Origin: Spongilla lacustris
Lineage: Eukaryota; Porifera; Demospongiae; Spongillida; Spongillidae
Direction: 5' to 3'
NCBI GenBank assembly: GCA_949361645.1
Contig: OX442415.1
Coordinates: forward strand, 8,146,254 to 8,210,253
DNA length: 64,000 nt
Shown: positions 34,839-44,835 of the stretch, in pieces
Position numbering within the stretch: the stretch's first letter is position 1
Layout of the letters: each line of letters begins with the position of its first letter
Notes under the pieces: generated by a model
The model's input: only the letters and a program-made list of their open reading frames with translations
What the model was told of the DNA's origin: nothing
The model's database searches: none
Translations under genes and position numbers: made by a program

Positions 34839-35332
34839 AGGGTGTGTAACCTCACCTGAATAATGAAAATCGATTTTTTTCCTAATACTTATATAACACT
34901 AATCGATTTTTCAGGTTTTTCTGCATCTGAAAATAGAATAGGTTTTGACAATTTGCCATGCAGCCAAATACTTAGGTTATTCAGGTTTTCTGCTCACAGA
35001 GCCACCTAAATGCACACATCACACCAGAGACCCTCCTACAGCTACCCACATCACACCAGATGCCCTCAGCACACAACCACAGCTACTCCATCACACCAGT
35101 TGCCCTCATGAGGCACACAACCATAGCATAGAATTGTCGATGCGGACGACGAATACGTATACCACTCGTATACCTAAGTACCTCCGAATGGAGATGCACA
35201 AACCGGTTATTTCGAATAGAAAAAATCCAATAATCGATTTTTCCGAGTAATGCTAAACTACTATTCGAACGGATAGGTTTGTGTGAATATCCTAATAACC
35301 CGAATAACCTGATAACCGGTTACACACTCTAC
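34839..35332. mobile_element. MITE-like repeat with GTGTGTAACC ends
   Basis: GGTGTGTAACCTCACCTGAA at the left faces GGTTACACACTCT at the right (about 35318-35332). AATCGATTTTT motifs recur in inverted orientation inside. A related piece follows at 35611-35740. Confidence 0.5.
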
Positions 35333-35610
35333 TCACAACACAATGAACAACCCAAAGCCCTTAAACATACGTCACACCCATGCTATGCGTTGCTGTACAT
35401 GGTGTGAGTGTTTAAGACACATATGCATGTATGTTGTTTGTGTTTGTGTGACATTTTATGTGCATGCATGTGCCATGTACAATACACCCGATACGCATAT
35501 ACACACATGCCGTATACAGCACTATACAATGTAACACAGATGGAAGTGGTGTGTGTCACACACACCTAATCTACATACCCCTTGTACAAATACTCCCTTG
35601 TTACACACCC

Positions 35611-35740
35611 ACAAGGGTGTGTAACCTCCCCCGCATGAATAATTATTTCGAATACATTAAAACACTAATTTTTTGGCGACAATTAGCCAGCCGAATACCT
35701 AGGTTATTCAGGTTTTCTGCTGATGGACAGCCTGGCCAAA
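35611..35740. repeat. Partial copy of the GTGTGTAACC element
   Basis: GGGTGTGTAACCTCCCCCGC, AACACTAATTTTTTGG and CTTAGGTTATTCAGG-like stretches repeat the left half of 34839-35332 in direct orientation. Confidence 0.6.
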
Positions 35741-36096
35741 TGGCAAAATCAGATCTGATCGATGCGGTGATCATGAGGAGTTAACTTAGTCAACGAAAGT
35801 ACATAACTGGAGGTTCGTATGAATCGTATCCCACCTGCATGAACCAAGCTATTTCTTTAACGTAATTAAATGCATGACTTGGGTATATCAAACTTCAAAA
35901 AAGCACACACACAAAGTACAGTTTCAAGAGTAAATCATCAAATGTTGGTTGTAATCTAAATCCATGCAGTTAGAGTTATAGTTCATTTAATTCAATTTAG
36001 TCGCGTGCCCAGACGTATTAAATGGTATGTTTATACCATTTATACGTCGGACTAATATTAGTACATGGCATACACTACTATTAAATGTGTACTCAC

Positions 36097-36814
36097 TTTG
36101 GCTCAGCACTATTCCAGTGGCATTGAACGCGCTTGAAGCAGAAGGAAGAATGAACGAGCTTGTAGCAGAAGGAAGACCGAACGAGCTTGTAGCAGAAGGA
36201 AGACTGAACGAGCTTGTAGCAGGTTGACTGAACGAGCTTGTAGCAGGTTGACTGAACCAGCTTGTAGCAGAGGGAAGACTGAACGAGCTTGTAGCAGGAT
36301 GACTGAACGAGCTTGTACTAGAAGGAAGACTGAAGAGAGTGTTGTTCGGAATGGTCAGCACGGAAAGCTGATCCGTGGGGGGTCCGTAACACACCGTTCC
36401 GTAAGTGGGCCACTGTTCGCAGGCCAGCGGTGGTGGCCATGAGATTCCATACATCAGCAGTACAGGGGCACAGGCATCACGCACGTACGTACAGAGGTTC
36501 GCACAGGGAGGTAACCTCATGTATCCTAGACAGACAGGTGCGTACACAGAGCACAGGTAGTGAACTATGGCGTTGGAGCACCCCGTGTTGACAAGTACGG
36601 TGAACTGTAAAAGCTCGCGGTTGGCATCAGCCTGTCTAGTCTGCGATCGGAAATTGGGAAATGACGCATTCCTGTAGCCAATTCCATCGCAGAAAGATAT
36701 ATTTACCATTTGTTCACACGTCACAAATTGGTTGCCAGGATCGATTTGCAAGAACGCGCACGTCCACAGCACCGAAAAAAACACGAATCTCATGTACAGT
36801 CGCGGCTCACACAT
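36097..36814 (-). CDS. Secreted or membrane Frizzled-type CRD protein, first exon
   Basis: The frame could begin at 36859, but the second ATG (36814) is followed at once by a signal peptide (MRFVFFSVLWTCAFLQ) and has a better context. Residues 33-142 form a Frizzled cysteine-rich domain with ten cysteines (33, 42, 79, 88, 95, 104, 108, 114, 132, 142). Family marks include FCDGIGYRNASFPN, HYLCSVYAPVC and PPCANLC. In Frizzled and sFRP proteins this fold binds Wnt or lipids. A Ser/Pro stalk of tandem LPSATSSF-type repeats follows (about 155-225). A GTGAGT donor at 36096 ends the exon in phase 1, and the frame beyond it lacks domains, so later exons are expected. No seven-helix region is visible nearby. 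Confidence 0.75.
36126..36340. repeat. Coding minisatellite in the CRD protein stalk
   Basis: Units of about 24-36 bp (GAACGAGCTTGTAGCAGAAG on the plus strand) encode the Ser/Thr/Pro stalk. Length differences between units are multiples of three. Confidence 0.85.
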
Positions 36815-36898
36815 TGCTGCGGTGGGTTGTATGCGGCTAGAAACTAAGTCAGTCAACAATTAGATCATTTATTATACGGTGACGTGTCACAGGAAATT

Positions 36899-37083
36899 GG
36901 TTAAGGCACATAGCCGAGAAACACGGGTGTGGTGTACAGTACTTTTAAGAGTGTCAGTGGTTAAGGCATGTAACCAAGAGAAACAGCCCTGTGGGTGTGG
37001 TGTACTTTTAAGAGTGTCAGAGGTTAAGGCATGTAGCCAAGAGAAACAGCTCTGTGGGTGTGGTGTACTTTTTTAGAGTGTCG
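36899..37083. repeat. About 60-bp tandem repeat, three copies
   Basis: Units begin GGTTAAGGCA at 36899, 36959 and 37022, each containing GGGTGTGGTGTAC and AGAGTGTC. It lies just upstream of the CRD gene's start, so it may sit in its promoter or 5' region. Confidence 0.9.
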
Positions 37084-37093
37084 GGGGGTGGCT

Positions 37094-37113
37094 GGGGGGG
37101 GGGGGGGGGGGGG
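37094..37113. repeat. Poly-G run
   Basis: Twenty consecutive G. A likely sequencing-length-uncertain tract. Confidence 0.9.
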
Positions 37114-37558
37114 TTAATAACAGTGGCCAATAGCTTAGGTCATGCACAGGAATGTCAGTGACATGTCATCAACGTGTTTAGAAGCCTTACAAATTACCCT
37201 TGTTATGGACTTGGTCATGTGTGGTATTATGTAATGCATCCTGTCTACACTCTGGGGGTTAACTGCATAGTGTTATCATGTACTGCAATGTGGTGGCTGA
37301 AAGTGTTCAGTGAATGTTTCAGTTTGAATTTACTGTATGTGTGTGGTCGTACGTTGAGGGTGTACAGGGTTAATGAAAATACACAGCGAGAATTAAATCA
37401 ATAATTGGCATGGACCAATATTGATGCATTATTGGAACTGGATGATATCATCCATGGTAGGCAATATAGCCTGGGTAACAGTATTGGTTCAATGATTTAG
37501 GGGAACATGACCCAAACATGTGTACGCAATATTGATATAACACTGATAAAGTGTTGAT
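37114..37558. other. No gene seen
   Basis: Sequence upstream of the BEL element. It carries short ATTGAT/CCAAT-rich repeats, and only a 76-codon frame without recognisable content. Confidence 0.5.
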
Positions 37559-37563
37559 ACAAC

Positions 37564-37719
37564 TGTAGAAAACGGAATATTAATTGCGTAATTATTCATT
37601 CATTGTGCGCACGTGATTGTAGTACAAATAAAATTTGTGAACAGGAACGTGCGAGCTAGCTAGCGTTTGTATCCTCTCGGATCGCTCACGATCGCCATCA
37701 TTGATTGAGTTTCTTTACA
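37564..37719 (+). repeat. 5' LTR of BEL element 1
   Basis: A 156-bp repeat beginning TGTAGAAAACGGAATATTAA and ending TTTCTTTACA, identical by eye to 43352-43507. An AATAAA-like signal (ACAAATAAAATTTG) lies in the middle. Short LTRs of this size are usual in invertebrate BEL elements. Confidence 0.95.
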
Positions 37720-37738
37720 TGGTCCTTCGAGCCGGGAA
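37720..37738 (+). promoter_or_regulatory. tRNA primer-binding site, BEL element 1
   Basis: TGGTCCTTCGAGCCGGGAA starts at the first base after the LTR. TGG pairs with the tRNA CCA end. The same 19 bases occur in BEL element 2 (55792-55810), so both families use one primer tRNA, whose identity I did not assign. Confidence 0.85.
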
Positions 37739-37756
37739 GTTATTTGAACGGCGAAC

Positions 37757-40700
37757 ATGAGTGAATCCGAAGAAGTGAAAAGGAAGAAGCGCATTCGCGC
37801 CGGTCACAGGGCTTCAGCCACGCGAATCAGCACTCAAGCGAAAGAGAATTTGGAATCCACTGAATTTAACCCAGCACAGATGAAGCAGCATGTTCAGTTC
37901 CTGAAGGATAAGTTACGTGTGATAAGTCAACTTGACGCGGAAATCGTGGATTTACTACAGACCGAAGAAGAAACTACGCGCGAGATAGAGCAATCTGACA
38001 CCTTCAAGGAAGGAATCGAACTAGCTATGATCAACTTTGAGTCCGCAGTGGCGGAGACATCTCGTACGCCAACAAGAAACCGATCCAGAGCTAACAGCGA
38101 CGCTGCAAGCGAAGAACAAGAGATAAGGACGGATATTGTGAACGAAGTGAGCAGACCTAACTCGGCTGCATCTCAATCGACGACAACCGAACCAGCTACT
38201 ACGATTTCACAACACGAAAACGGGAAAACGACCCAAGCGTGCAAAGTGAAGCTCCCGAAGTTGGTACTGAAGAAATTTGACGGAGGCATCACCAATTGGT
38301 CATCGTTTTGGGATTCCTTCGAGTCATCCATACATCAGAATCCAGATTTGACTGAAATTGACAAATTCATCTATCTAAAATCACTCCTTGAATCATCAGC
38401 TGCAGAAGTTATCAGCGGATTGACTTTGTCTTCAAGCAACTACACAGAAGCTTTATCCCTGCTAAAGAAGAGATTCGGCAACAAGCAGCACCAGATTAGC
38501 AAGCACATGGACGCTCTCATGAACTTAGAACCAGTCGTCACCTCTCGCAATCTGAAGGCCCTTAGACAACTGTACGACAAGGTCGAGTCACACATTCGCT
38601 GTCTAAGGTCTCTTGGTGTGGAGTCAGAGTCATATGGTACGCTGCTGAGCTCCGTGTTGATGAAGAGAATCCCACACGATATTTGTTTAGTAGTGAGCAG
38701 AACAGTAACCACAGATGATTGGAAGTTAGACAAATTGTTGGCAGCTGTTGGTAGTGAAATTGAAGCTAGGGAAAAGGCAGCTCAGGAAGAGGCAGAAACT
38801 TTACAGAAACCTACAAAGAATCCTCCCACTACTGCAGCACTGCTCAGTACGCCAGCCCCAGCATGTTGTTACTGTGGGGAATCACACCAGTCTTCCTCGT
38901 GCAGAACTGTACCCGACATAGATCAGAGAAGGCAATGTCTGTTAAAGATGGGAAGATGTTTTGTGTGTCTCAGGAGAGGGCACAAAGGGATTGACTGCCG
39001 ATCCTCATTGAAATGTTCAATCTGCCAAGGAAGACATCACTTGAGTATCTGCCCACGACCTAGACAGGCGAACAACTCACAACCGGGTACTTCTCCATCT
39101 GTACCAGCAAGTCAAAATTCATCACGAACTGTTCAAGCTCCTGCAGTTAACGGACGATCGTCAACGATGTCCATGTATGTCAGCACCAAGACTCCAATAC
39201 TGCTGCAAACTGCACATGTGAAGGTGAATGCTCCAAATCGAGAATCCCCAGTCATTGACACTAGAATTGTATTCGATAGTGGAAGTCAAAGATCGTACAT
39301 TTCCAACAAGATCTGTGAGGCACTTGGGCTCAAGGTGGAACGCAAAGAGAGGCTAGTGGTGAAGACCTTTGGAGCAGAAGAAGGACGATCTCAAGAATGT
39401 GGTGTGGTTCGACTCAGTGTCAAGACAAAGGCAGGATCCAATGTCGTTCTGACACTACTTGCTGTATCTACAATTTGCGAGCCACTCGTAGGCCAGCCAT
39501 TGACCTTTGCAACTAACCACTACTCATACCTATCAGGACTAGACATGGCAGATTCAAGCGACCAAAACGACCATCTTGAGGTGGGAATCCTAATCGGAGC
39601 TGACAATTACTGGTCCTTGATGACTGGAAGGATTCGGAAGGGAAGAACCGGACCTACTGCAGTGGAAACGGACTTTGGCTGGGTGCTCTCTGGGCCAGTG
39701 AAGGGATTGTCTACAGAAACAACTTCAGTGAACCTTCTTTCATGCCACGTACTGAATGTGGGAATGTCGTCTCCTCACTCTGACACCAAGATGGAACAGA
39801 TACTGCATAGTTTTTGGGACCTAGAAACACTTGGTATAAAATCTCAAGAAGGATCGGTGTACGACAACTTCATGCGTACCATATCATATGAGGATGGAAG
39901 ATACTGTGTAAGTCTACCTTGGAAGGATCCTAATCCTCTACTGCCGGATAACTTCAACTTCTGTCAAGCAAGATTGTTTGGTTTGATAAGAAGACTAAAG
40001 CAAAGCCCACACATTCTTCTGGAGTATGACCGAATCATTCGTGAACAAATTGCACAAGGGATTGTTGAAGTTATGGGTGATGCGGCACGAAGTTCTACTG
40101 GAAGGCTGCATTACCTCCCGCACCACGGCGTCATTCGGGAGGACAAATCGACTACCAAACTGAGAATAGTCTTTGATGCGTCAGCACGTAGCGAAGGTCC
40201 TTCACTTAACGATTGTCTCTATACTGGACCTTCCTTTGGCCAAAACATTGCAGAGATCTTACTCAGGTTTTGTCTGTTTCCAGTGGCCTTGGTAGCAGAC
40301 ATCGAAAAGGCTTTCTTAATGGTTTCTGTTGTGAAGGAAGACAGGGATGCACTAAGGTTCCTCTGGTTGGATGGCATCAGTAGTGATTGCCCCAGTGTTC
40401 AAGTGCTACGGTTCACTAGGATCGTATTTGGTGTTTCAGCAAGCCCATTCTTACTTAATGCTACGATCAAGCGGCACATTGAGGGATATCGGTCTGAAGA
40501 CAGTGGTTTTGTGGAGAAATTCCAACGGTCCATATATGTAGACGATGTCACATTTGGAGCAGAAAGTGCGGAGAAGGCGTTCAAGTTGTACCAGCAGTCT
40601 AAGCTTTGGTTAGCCAAAGGTGGATTTAATCTTCGAAAATTTGTCACAAACTGTCCAGAACTGCAGTCAAGGATCAATTGGGCAGAGAATCACACTCTCG

Positions 40701-43324
40701 ACCAATCAGATGGCACAGACCCAGCAAGAGTCACCAGTGAGGATATGTCATATGTGAAAAACACATTAGGTGACAACCTGAACAACCTGGAGGGTTTGAA
40801 GGTCCTAGGAGTACGTTGGAACCCGGAATCCGATTTGTTGTTGTTCGACATCCAGCACATTACAGAACTAGCCACGAAGCTTCAACCCACCAAGCGAAAT
40901 GTCATTGGTCTTGCTGCACGATTTTTTGACCCATTGGGAGTTATTTCACCTGTAACTGTCCAATTCAAGCTACTTTTCCAGAATATTTGTGTGAAGAATG
41001 TGTCTTGGGACGAGCCTTTGCCGTGTGAATTATTGGAAAGGTGGGAGAAATTGCTTGATGGACTGAAGCAAGTTCACTCCATTACTATACCTCGGTGCTA
41101 CTTCTCCAATTGGACGTCATGCAGTCTTCGGGGTTTCTGCGACGCTTCACAGCATGCATATGCGGCAGTGGTTTACCTCCTGATAGAAACTGATGGCAGC
41201 TGTTACTCCAAGTTGGTTGTAGCCAAGACACGGGTTTGCCCGCTGCAGAAGCACAGTATACCCAGGCTTGAGTTGTTAGGAGCACTTCTACTGTCCAGGC
41301 TACTTTCATGGGCTCATTCTGCACTTAGAGTGGAACTGAGGCTTGAACCTTCAATCTGTTACACTGATTCGATTGTGGTCTTGTACTGGATCAAGAGAGT
41401 GGACAAGGAATGGAAGCAGTTTGTTGAGAACCGAGTTACAGAAATTCGACGACTTGCTCCAGCTGCATGGTGGCAGCATTGCCCAGGGGCAGACAATCCA
41501 GCCGACATGCCATCAAGGGGCATGGATCTACTACAATTAGTGAACAACCCACTCTGGTTTAATGGACCAAGATGGCTATGTGAATCCTCCTCAGAAGGGC
41601 TCTCTGACTCTTGTATAGCTGAACATGTGCCTGAAGGTTGTGCTACTGAGTTGAAGGTCAAGGACAGTCATCGGTGTCAAGAATCACACTCGATGTTGGT
41701 CAGTGATCACAAGGACCCGATGATCAGATGTGAAAATTTTAGCAGTCTGAAACGTTTGTTGAAGGTCACAGCCATTGTGTATAAGTTCATCCAGGTACTG
41801 AAGATGAGAAGGCGTGGTACAGAGGCAAGTGTGAGGTTGGAAGCTAAGGATATAATTGATGCAGAGCTTTATTGGATACGAATTGCACAAGAAATGTTGC
41901 TCCAAGATGAGAAGTTCACCATGTGGAAGACACAGCTAGGCCTTTACTTGGATGATTTAGGGCTGTGGAGATGTAAGGGAAGACTTAGCAATGCAGAGCT
42001 CCCAATGGATGCCAAACACCCGATACTTCTGCCAAGTAAACACCACATTACGATTCTTGTAGCCCAAGACTGCCACAAACACGTGATGCATGGCGGCATC
42101 AAAGAAACACTGGCCGAACTTAGAGGACGATTCTGGATCATCAAAGGGAGGAGTTTTTTAAGGAATTTGCTGCATCAGTGCACAATCTGTGCCAGAATCA
42201 ATGCAAGACCGTATGATGCGTGTGAATCTCCACCATTGCCACAGTTCCGTGTAAGGGAATACCCACCATTTAACTGTGTAGGTGTCGACTACGCTGGTCC
42301 CTTGTACGTCAAGTCAGGTGAAAAGGTGTGGATCTCGCTATTTTCGTGTTGTGTGACACGAGCCATACATCTAGAGGTGGTGCCAGACATGTCTACCGAA
42401 TCTTTCATCAGATGCTTCAAGCGTTTTGCAGCACGAAGAGGTACCCCATCGATAGTTGTTTTGGACAATAGCAAGACGTTTAGATCCGCCCACAAGGAAT
42501 TAGCCCAGATCCAAACACATCCTGTTGTGGAGAACTTCTTCACAGAGCAACGGATAGAATGGCGCTTCAACTTGGAGAAGGCTCCTTGGTGGGGTGGATT
42601 CTTTGAGAGGATGGTTGGCTCAGTCAAGAGATGCTTGAAAAAGGTCATAGGTCATGCAAGGTTAACATTTGATGAACTATTGACTGTTATTGTGGAGGTG
42701 GAAGGAACGCTCAACTCCAGACCACTTACATACCTCTCAGCGGATGATTTTGATGAACCACTCACTCCAGCGCAAGGCCGTCGACTCCATGGATTACCTG
42801 ACACACACGTATCATCAGAATTGGACTTGGACTTTGTTACGTCAAGTACTCATTCTGCCGTCACTTCACGAATGAAACATCTTCAACTCATTCTGCAACA
42901 CTTCTGGAAACGTTGGAAGACCGAGTATCTCATTGACTTAAGGGAAACCCATCGATTCTCCACCAACAAGGACAAAGGGTATGGCAAGATTGCTCTTGGA
43001 GATATTGTCCTGGTGCATGATGACAATCATCCCAGAACGTTTTGGAGATTGGGAAGGGTAGAGCAACTCATCCAGGGCAGTGATGGTCATGTCAGAGGAG
43101 CAGTGGTTCGCGTGTCATCCAAGACTGGTTCCACTACATTGAGGCGACCATTGCAGCGATTGTACCCACTTGAAATCAAGCACCCAGATGCTGAGACCCC
43201 AGTGACTCCCGACAAGCAGCAAAGCACTACTAAGAAACTTCCCAGAAGGGCAGCAGCGGAAATAGCCAAGCTGAAATTAACCACTCTGGCAAATCAGTCT
43301 GATGAATCTGAACTTGATTATTGA
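37757..43324 (+). CDS. BEL/Pao Gag-Pol polyprotein
   Basis: An 1855-residue single frame. A coiled, charged N-terminus (1-160) precedes a DUF1759-type Gag region (about 170-285, FDGGITNWSSFWDSF). Three zinc-knuckle-like motifs follow (about 370-435: CCYCGESHQSSSC, CFVCLRRGHKGIDC, CSICQGRHHLSIC). The retropepsin DSGS motif is at about 507. Reverse transcriptase has YVDD at 927-930. RNase H has GFCDAS (Asp about 1129) and YTDS. Integrase has a zinc-binding segment (about 1440-1485) and catalytic Asp 1511, Asp 1570 and Glu 1617 (VGVDYAG, LDNSKTF, FFERMVGSVK). A BEL-type C-terminal domain follows (LGDIVLVHDD, LRRPLQRLYPLE). No stop or frameshift is present, so it appears functional. Confidence 0.97.
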   Translation: MSESEEVKRKKRIRAGHRASATRISTQAKENLESTEFNPAQMKQHVQFLKDKLRVISQLDAEIVDLLQTEEETTREIEQSDTFKEGIELAMINFESAVAETSRTPTRNRSRANSDAASEEQEIRTDIVNEVSRPNSAASQSTTTEPATTISQHENGKTTQACKVKLPKLVLKKFDGGITNWSSFWDSFESSIHQNPDLTEIDKFIYLKSLLESSAAEVISGLTLSSSNYTEALSLLKKRFGNKQHQISKHMDALMNLEPVVTSRNLKALRQLYDKVESHIRCLRSLGVESESYGTLLSSVLMKRIPHDICLVVSRTVTTDDWKLDKLLAAVGSEIEAREKAAQEEAETLQKPTKNPPTTAALLSTPAPACCYCGESHQSSSCRTVPDIDQRRQCLLKMGRCFVCLRRGHKGIDCRSSLKCSICQGRHHLSICPRPRQANNSQPGTSPSVPASQNSSRTVQAPAVNGRSSTMSMYVSTKTPILLQTAHVKVNAPNRESPVIDTRIVFDSGSQRSYISNKICEALGLKVERKERLVVKTFGAEEGRSQECGVVRLSVKTKAGSNVVLTLLAVSTICEPLVGQPLTFATNHYSYLSGLDMADSSDQNDHLEVGILIGADNYWSLMTGRIRKGRTGPTAVETDFGWVLSGPVKGLSTETTSVNLLSCHVLNVGMSSPHSDTKMEQILHSFWDLETLGIKSQEGSVYDNFMRTISYEDGRYCVSLPWKDPNPLLPDNFNFCQARLFGLIRRLKQSPHILLEYDRIIREQIAQGIVEVMGDAARSSTGRLHYLPHHGVIREDKSTTKLRIVFDASARSEGPSLNDCLYTGPSFGQNIAEILLRFCLFPVALVADIEKAFLMVSVVKEDRDALRFLWLDGISSDCPSVQVLRFTRIVFGVSASPFLLNATIKRHIEGYRSEDSGFVEKFQRSIYVDDVTFGAESAEKAFKLYQQSKLWLAKGGFNLRKFVTNCPELQSRINWAENHTLDQSDGTDPARVTSEDMSYVKNTLGDNLNNLEGLKVLGVRWNPESDLLLFDIQHITELATKLQPTKRNVIGLAARFFDPLGVISPVTVQFKLLFQNICVKNVSWDEPLPCELLERWEKLLDGLKQVHSITIPRCYFSNWTSCSLRGFCDASQHAYAAVVYLLIETDGSCYSKLVVAKTRVCPLQKHSIPRLELLGALLLSRLLSWAHSALRVELRLEPSICYTDSIVVLYWIKRVDKEWKQFVENRVTEIRRLAPAAWWQHCPGADNPADMPSRGMDLLQLVNNPLWFNGPRWLCESSSEGLSDSCIAEHVPEGCATELKVKDSHRCQESHSMLVSDHKDPMIRCENFSSLKRLLKVTAIVYKFIQVLKMRRRGTEASVRLEAKDIIDAELYWIRIAQEMLLQDEKFTMWKTQLGLYLDDLGLWRCKGRLSNAELPMDAKHPILLPSKHHITILVAQDCHKHVMHGGIKETLAELRGRFWIIKGRSFLRNLLHQCTICARINARPYDACESPPLPQFRVREYPPFNCVGVDYAGPLYVKSGEKVWISLFSCCVTRAIHLEVVPDMSTESFIRCFKRFAARRGTPSIVVLDNSKTFRSAHKELAQIQTHPVVENFFTEQRIEWRFNLEKAPWWGGFFERMVGSVKRCLKKVIGHARLTFDELLTVIVEVEGTLNSRPLTYLSADDFDEPLTPAQGRRLHGLPDTHVSSELDLDFVTSSTHSAVTSRMKHLQLILQHFWKRWKTEYLIDLRETHRFSTNKDKGYGKIALGDIVLVHDDNHPRTFWRLGRVEQLIQGSDGHVRGAVVRVSSKTGSTTLRRPLQRLYPLEIKHPDAETPVTPDKQQSTTKKLPRRAAAEIAKLKLTTLANQSDESELDY

Positions 43325-43351
43325 CTAGTTCAGACTAGTCAATGGTGGCAG

Positions 43352-43507
43352 TGTAGAAAACGGAATATTAATTGCGTAATTATTCATTCATTGTGCGCAC
43401 GTGATTGTAGTACAAATAAAATTTGTGAACAGGAACGTGCGAGCTAGCTAGCGTTTGTATCCTCTCGGATCGCTCACGATCGCCATCATTGATTGAGTTT
43501 CTTTACA
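43352..43507 (+). repeat. 3' LTR of BEL element 1
   Basis: Identical partner of the 5' LTR. Host sequence resumes after ACAAC. Confidence 0.95.
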
Positions 43508-43512
43508 ACAAC

Positions 43513-43663
43513 CTTGATAGCAATATTGTGCCAAGCATGATATACCAAAGTATTGTCGACTTTATCCATTGACAACTGAGCCGTATTTGACAGTCCATAG
43601 GGACACAGGTAGGACACTTTGTAGTGTTTTGGTAGGATGGTAATGTTGATGGTCATATCACTA
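43513..43663 (-). CDS. Candidate host exon abutting BEL element 1
   Basis: Minus-strand sequence after TATGCCTCCTCATTTTAG reads DMTINITILPKHYKVSYLCP, continues through DNTLVYHAWHNIAIK, and meets the BEL target duplication at GTTGT. Composition is clearly protein-like (alternating polar and hydrophobic residues). If the exon ended at AAG/GTTGT the donor would be weak. Otherwise the frame would have continued beyond the insertion point (below 37559) for about 20 codons. Either way the retroelement landed at this coding edge. Not recognised. Confidence 0.35.
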
Positions 43664-43755
43664 AAATGAGGAGGCATATATATTTATATATTTACATATA
43701 TAATATTATTTTATAATATAATATTATTATAATTAAAATTATATATATATTAAGA

Positions 43756-43943
43756 ACTTGCTGGCCAACTCACAGTACCTTGGCTCTGTTGAGCCATCTT
43801 TAGCTGTGCAGGAGCAGGGTCACTTCAGCTCCTCTGTGCCCATCAAGGCTCACCAGTGGTTGTCTCCAGAAATGATACAGCAGAACAGCGGTAACCTTGC
43901 CAACGCCCTGTGGACCCTGAGAGATCGCACGATGAGGGTCTAG
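43756..43943 (+). CDS. Small unrecognised ORF, protein-like
   Basis: A 61-codon frame reads LANSQYLGSVEPSLAVQEQG and further on VPIKAHQWLSPEMIQQN, ending in TAG at 43941. AT-dinucleotide repeats lie upstream. Composition is convincing for coding sequence, and it may be a last exon or a captured fragment. No family was recognised. Confidence 0.3.
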
Positions 43944-43954
43944 CTCAGGTCATT

Positions 43955-43996
43955 GATGAATTTTGACTAACCCATACAGATACATCCAAATATGAG
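43955..43996. repeat. Short copy of the 19.9/45.7-kb repeat
   Basis: GATGAATTTTGACTAACCCA and the following CAGATACAT match 19898-19930 and 45669-45701. A third, truncated occurrence of the sequence that opens the segmental duplication. Confidence 0.75.
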
Positions 43997-44136
43997 TACA
44001 TGTTTAGTTCACCATTCTTTGCACTGACACGACGCATGCATCACTTCTCAACATACACCACTGACCAGAACTGAGGATCACATGTGTATGTTTATGCTGA
44101 AATTAACATTCAGATTAAGAAGGATTAATAGACAGT

Positions 44137-44219
44137 GTCGGCCCCAGACCCTGATTACTACTACAGCCATGGGTGTATTACATCACCGCTACGTGGGAAT
44201 CAGGCCTAGTCTGGGGCCA
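44137..44219. repeat. Inverted repeat (GGCCCCAGAC)
   Basis: TCGGCCCCAGACCCTGATT at the left faces AATCAGGCCTAGTCTGGGGC at the right, with about 50 bases between. Possible fold-back element. Confidence 0.65.
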
Positions 44220-44240
44220 AGATAAAAAAATAAATGCAAA

Positions 44241-44287
<47 letters not shown>
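44241..44287. repeat. (AAT)n microsatellite
   Basis: About fifteen AAT units. The poly-Ile and poly-Leu frames across it are artefacts. Confidence 0.95.
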
Positions 44288-44445
44288 GGGTCCACTCCAA
44301 CTCCATGCACAGTGGTCTGCTGTGATGTTCCTTCCACAGCAGACTTCTGTGATGTGCATGCACTCCACATGCAGCTTTAACTTAATTATTCTGATGTGAA
44401 TCATGTGATGTTCACTGCACTGGTGCCAGAGCTCTGTCATGCTAG

Positions 44446-44835
44446 CTAGGATCCAGTTGTCTGTGCTGTGATGTTCACTCCACAGCTGTGCTTGCTGTCG
44501 GTGTTCGCTTTACAGCTATCTGCAATAGGGGTAGGGTCCATTCCAATAGCTGTCTGGGCGAATGATCGATGTTCATCGACAATCCTAATCCCTATATCAT
44601 CGCGCGGGGTGGTTAGCTCATACGAAAGCCAACTTCTACAGCTCCGATCCCAATCTCCATGCACCGCCCATCCTCGCGGCATTATATTGATCTTGATATC
44701 GTCATGTTCGCGCACTGGCCGTTCGAAATCGTCTGTGGAATCGTGGATATTATTGATCGAATTATAGGATAGGAAACAACTCCGATAATCTAATACGAGT
44801 ACAAAAGTCAGCCAGGTGACATAGTATACCACCAT
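44446..44835 (-). CDS. Hypothetical ORF with signal-like N-terminus
   Basis: A 129-codon frame begins MVVYYVTWLTFVLVLDYRSC, which resembles a signal peptide or signal anchor, then continues in a mixed hydrophilic stretch (RPVREHDDIKINI) with several cysteines. Its C-terminal third overlaps a degenerate repeat of TGATGTTC..CCACAGC units, which argues against that part being coding. No family was recognised; it may be spurious. Confidence 0.22.
   Translation of the reverse strand: MVVYYVTWLTFVLVLDYRSCFLSYNSINNIHDSTDDFERPVREHDDIKINIMPRGWAVHGDWDRSCRSWLSYELTTPRDDIGIRIVDEHRSFAQTAIGMDPTPIADSCKANTDSKHSCGVNITAQTTGS

Larger units (their letters stand above)
37564..43507 (+). mobile_element. Complete BEL/Pao LTR retrotransposon, young
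   Basis: Two 156-bp LTRs (37564-37719, 43352-43507), each TGTAG..TTACA, appear identical and are flanked by ACAAC (37559-37563 and 43508-43512). A primer-binding site follows the first LTR directly, and a purine-rich ATGGTGGCAG precedes the second. One uninterrupted frame codes for Gag-Pol. Identical LTRs plus an open frame indicate very recent insertion and possible activity. It lies in, or at the edge of, a minus-strand exon-like stretch (43513-43663). Confidence 0.97.

Noticed and set aside
34287..34863. Plus-strand ORFs of 161 and 135 codons
   Set aside because: They are antisense to the phase-consistent two-exon minus-strand model, and their Ser/Pro-rich content looks like a shadow of its acidic coding.
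38440..38733. Minus-strand ORFs inside the BEL element (also 40399, 41359, 42289)
   Set aside because: Shadows of the intact Gag-Pol frame.
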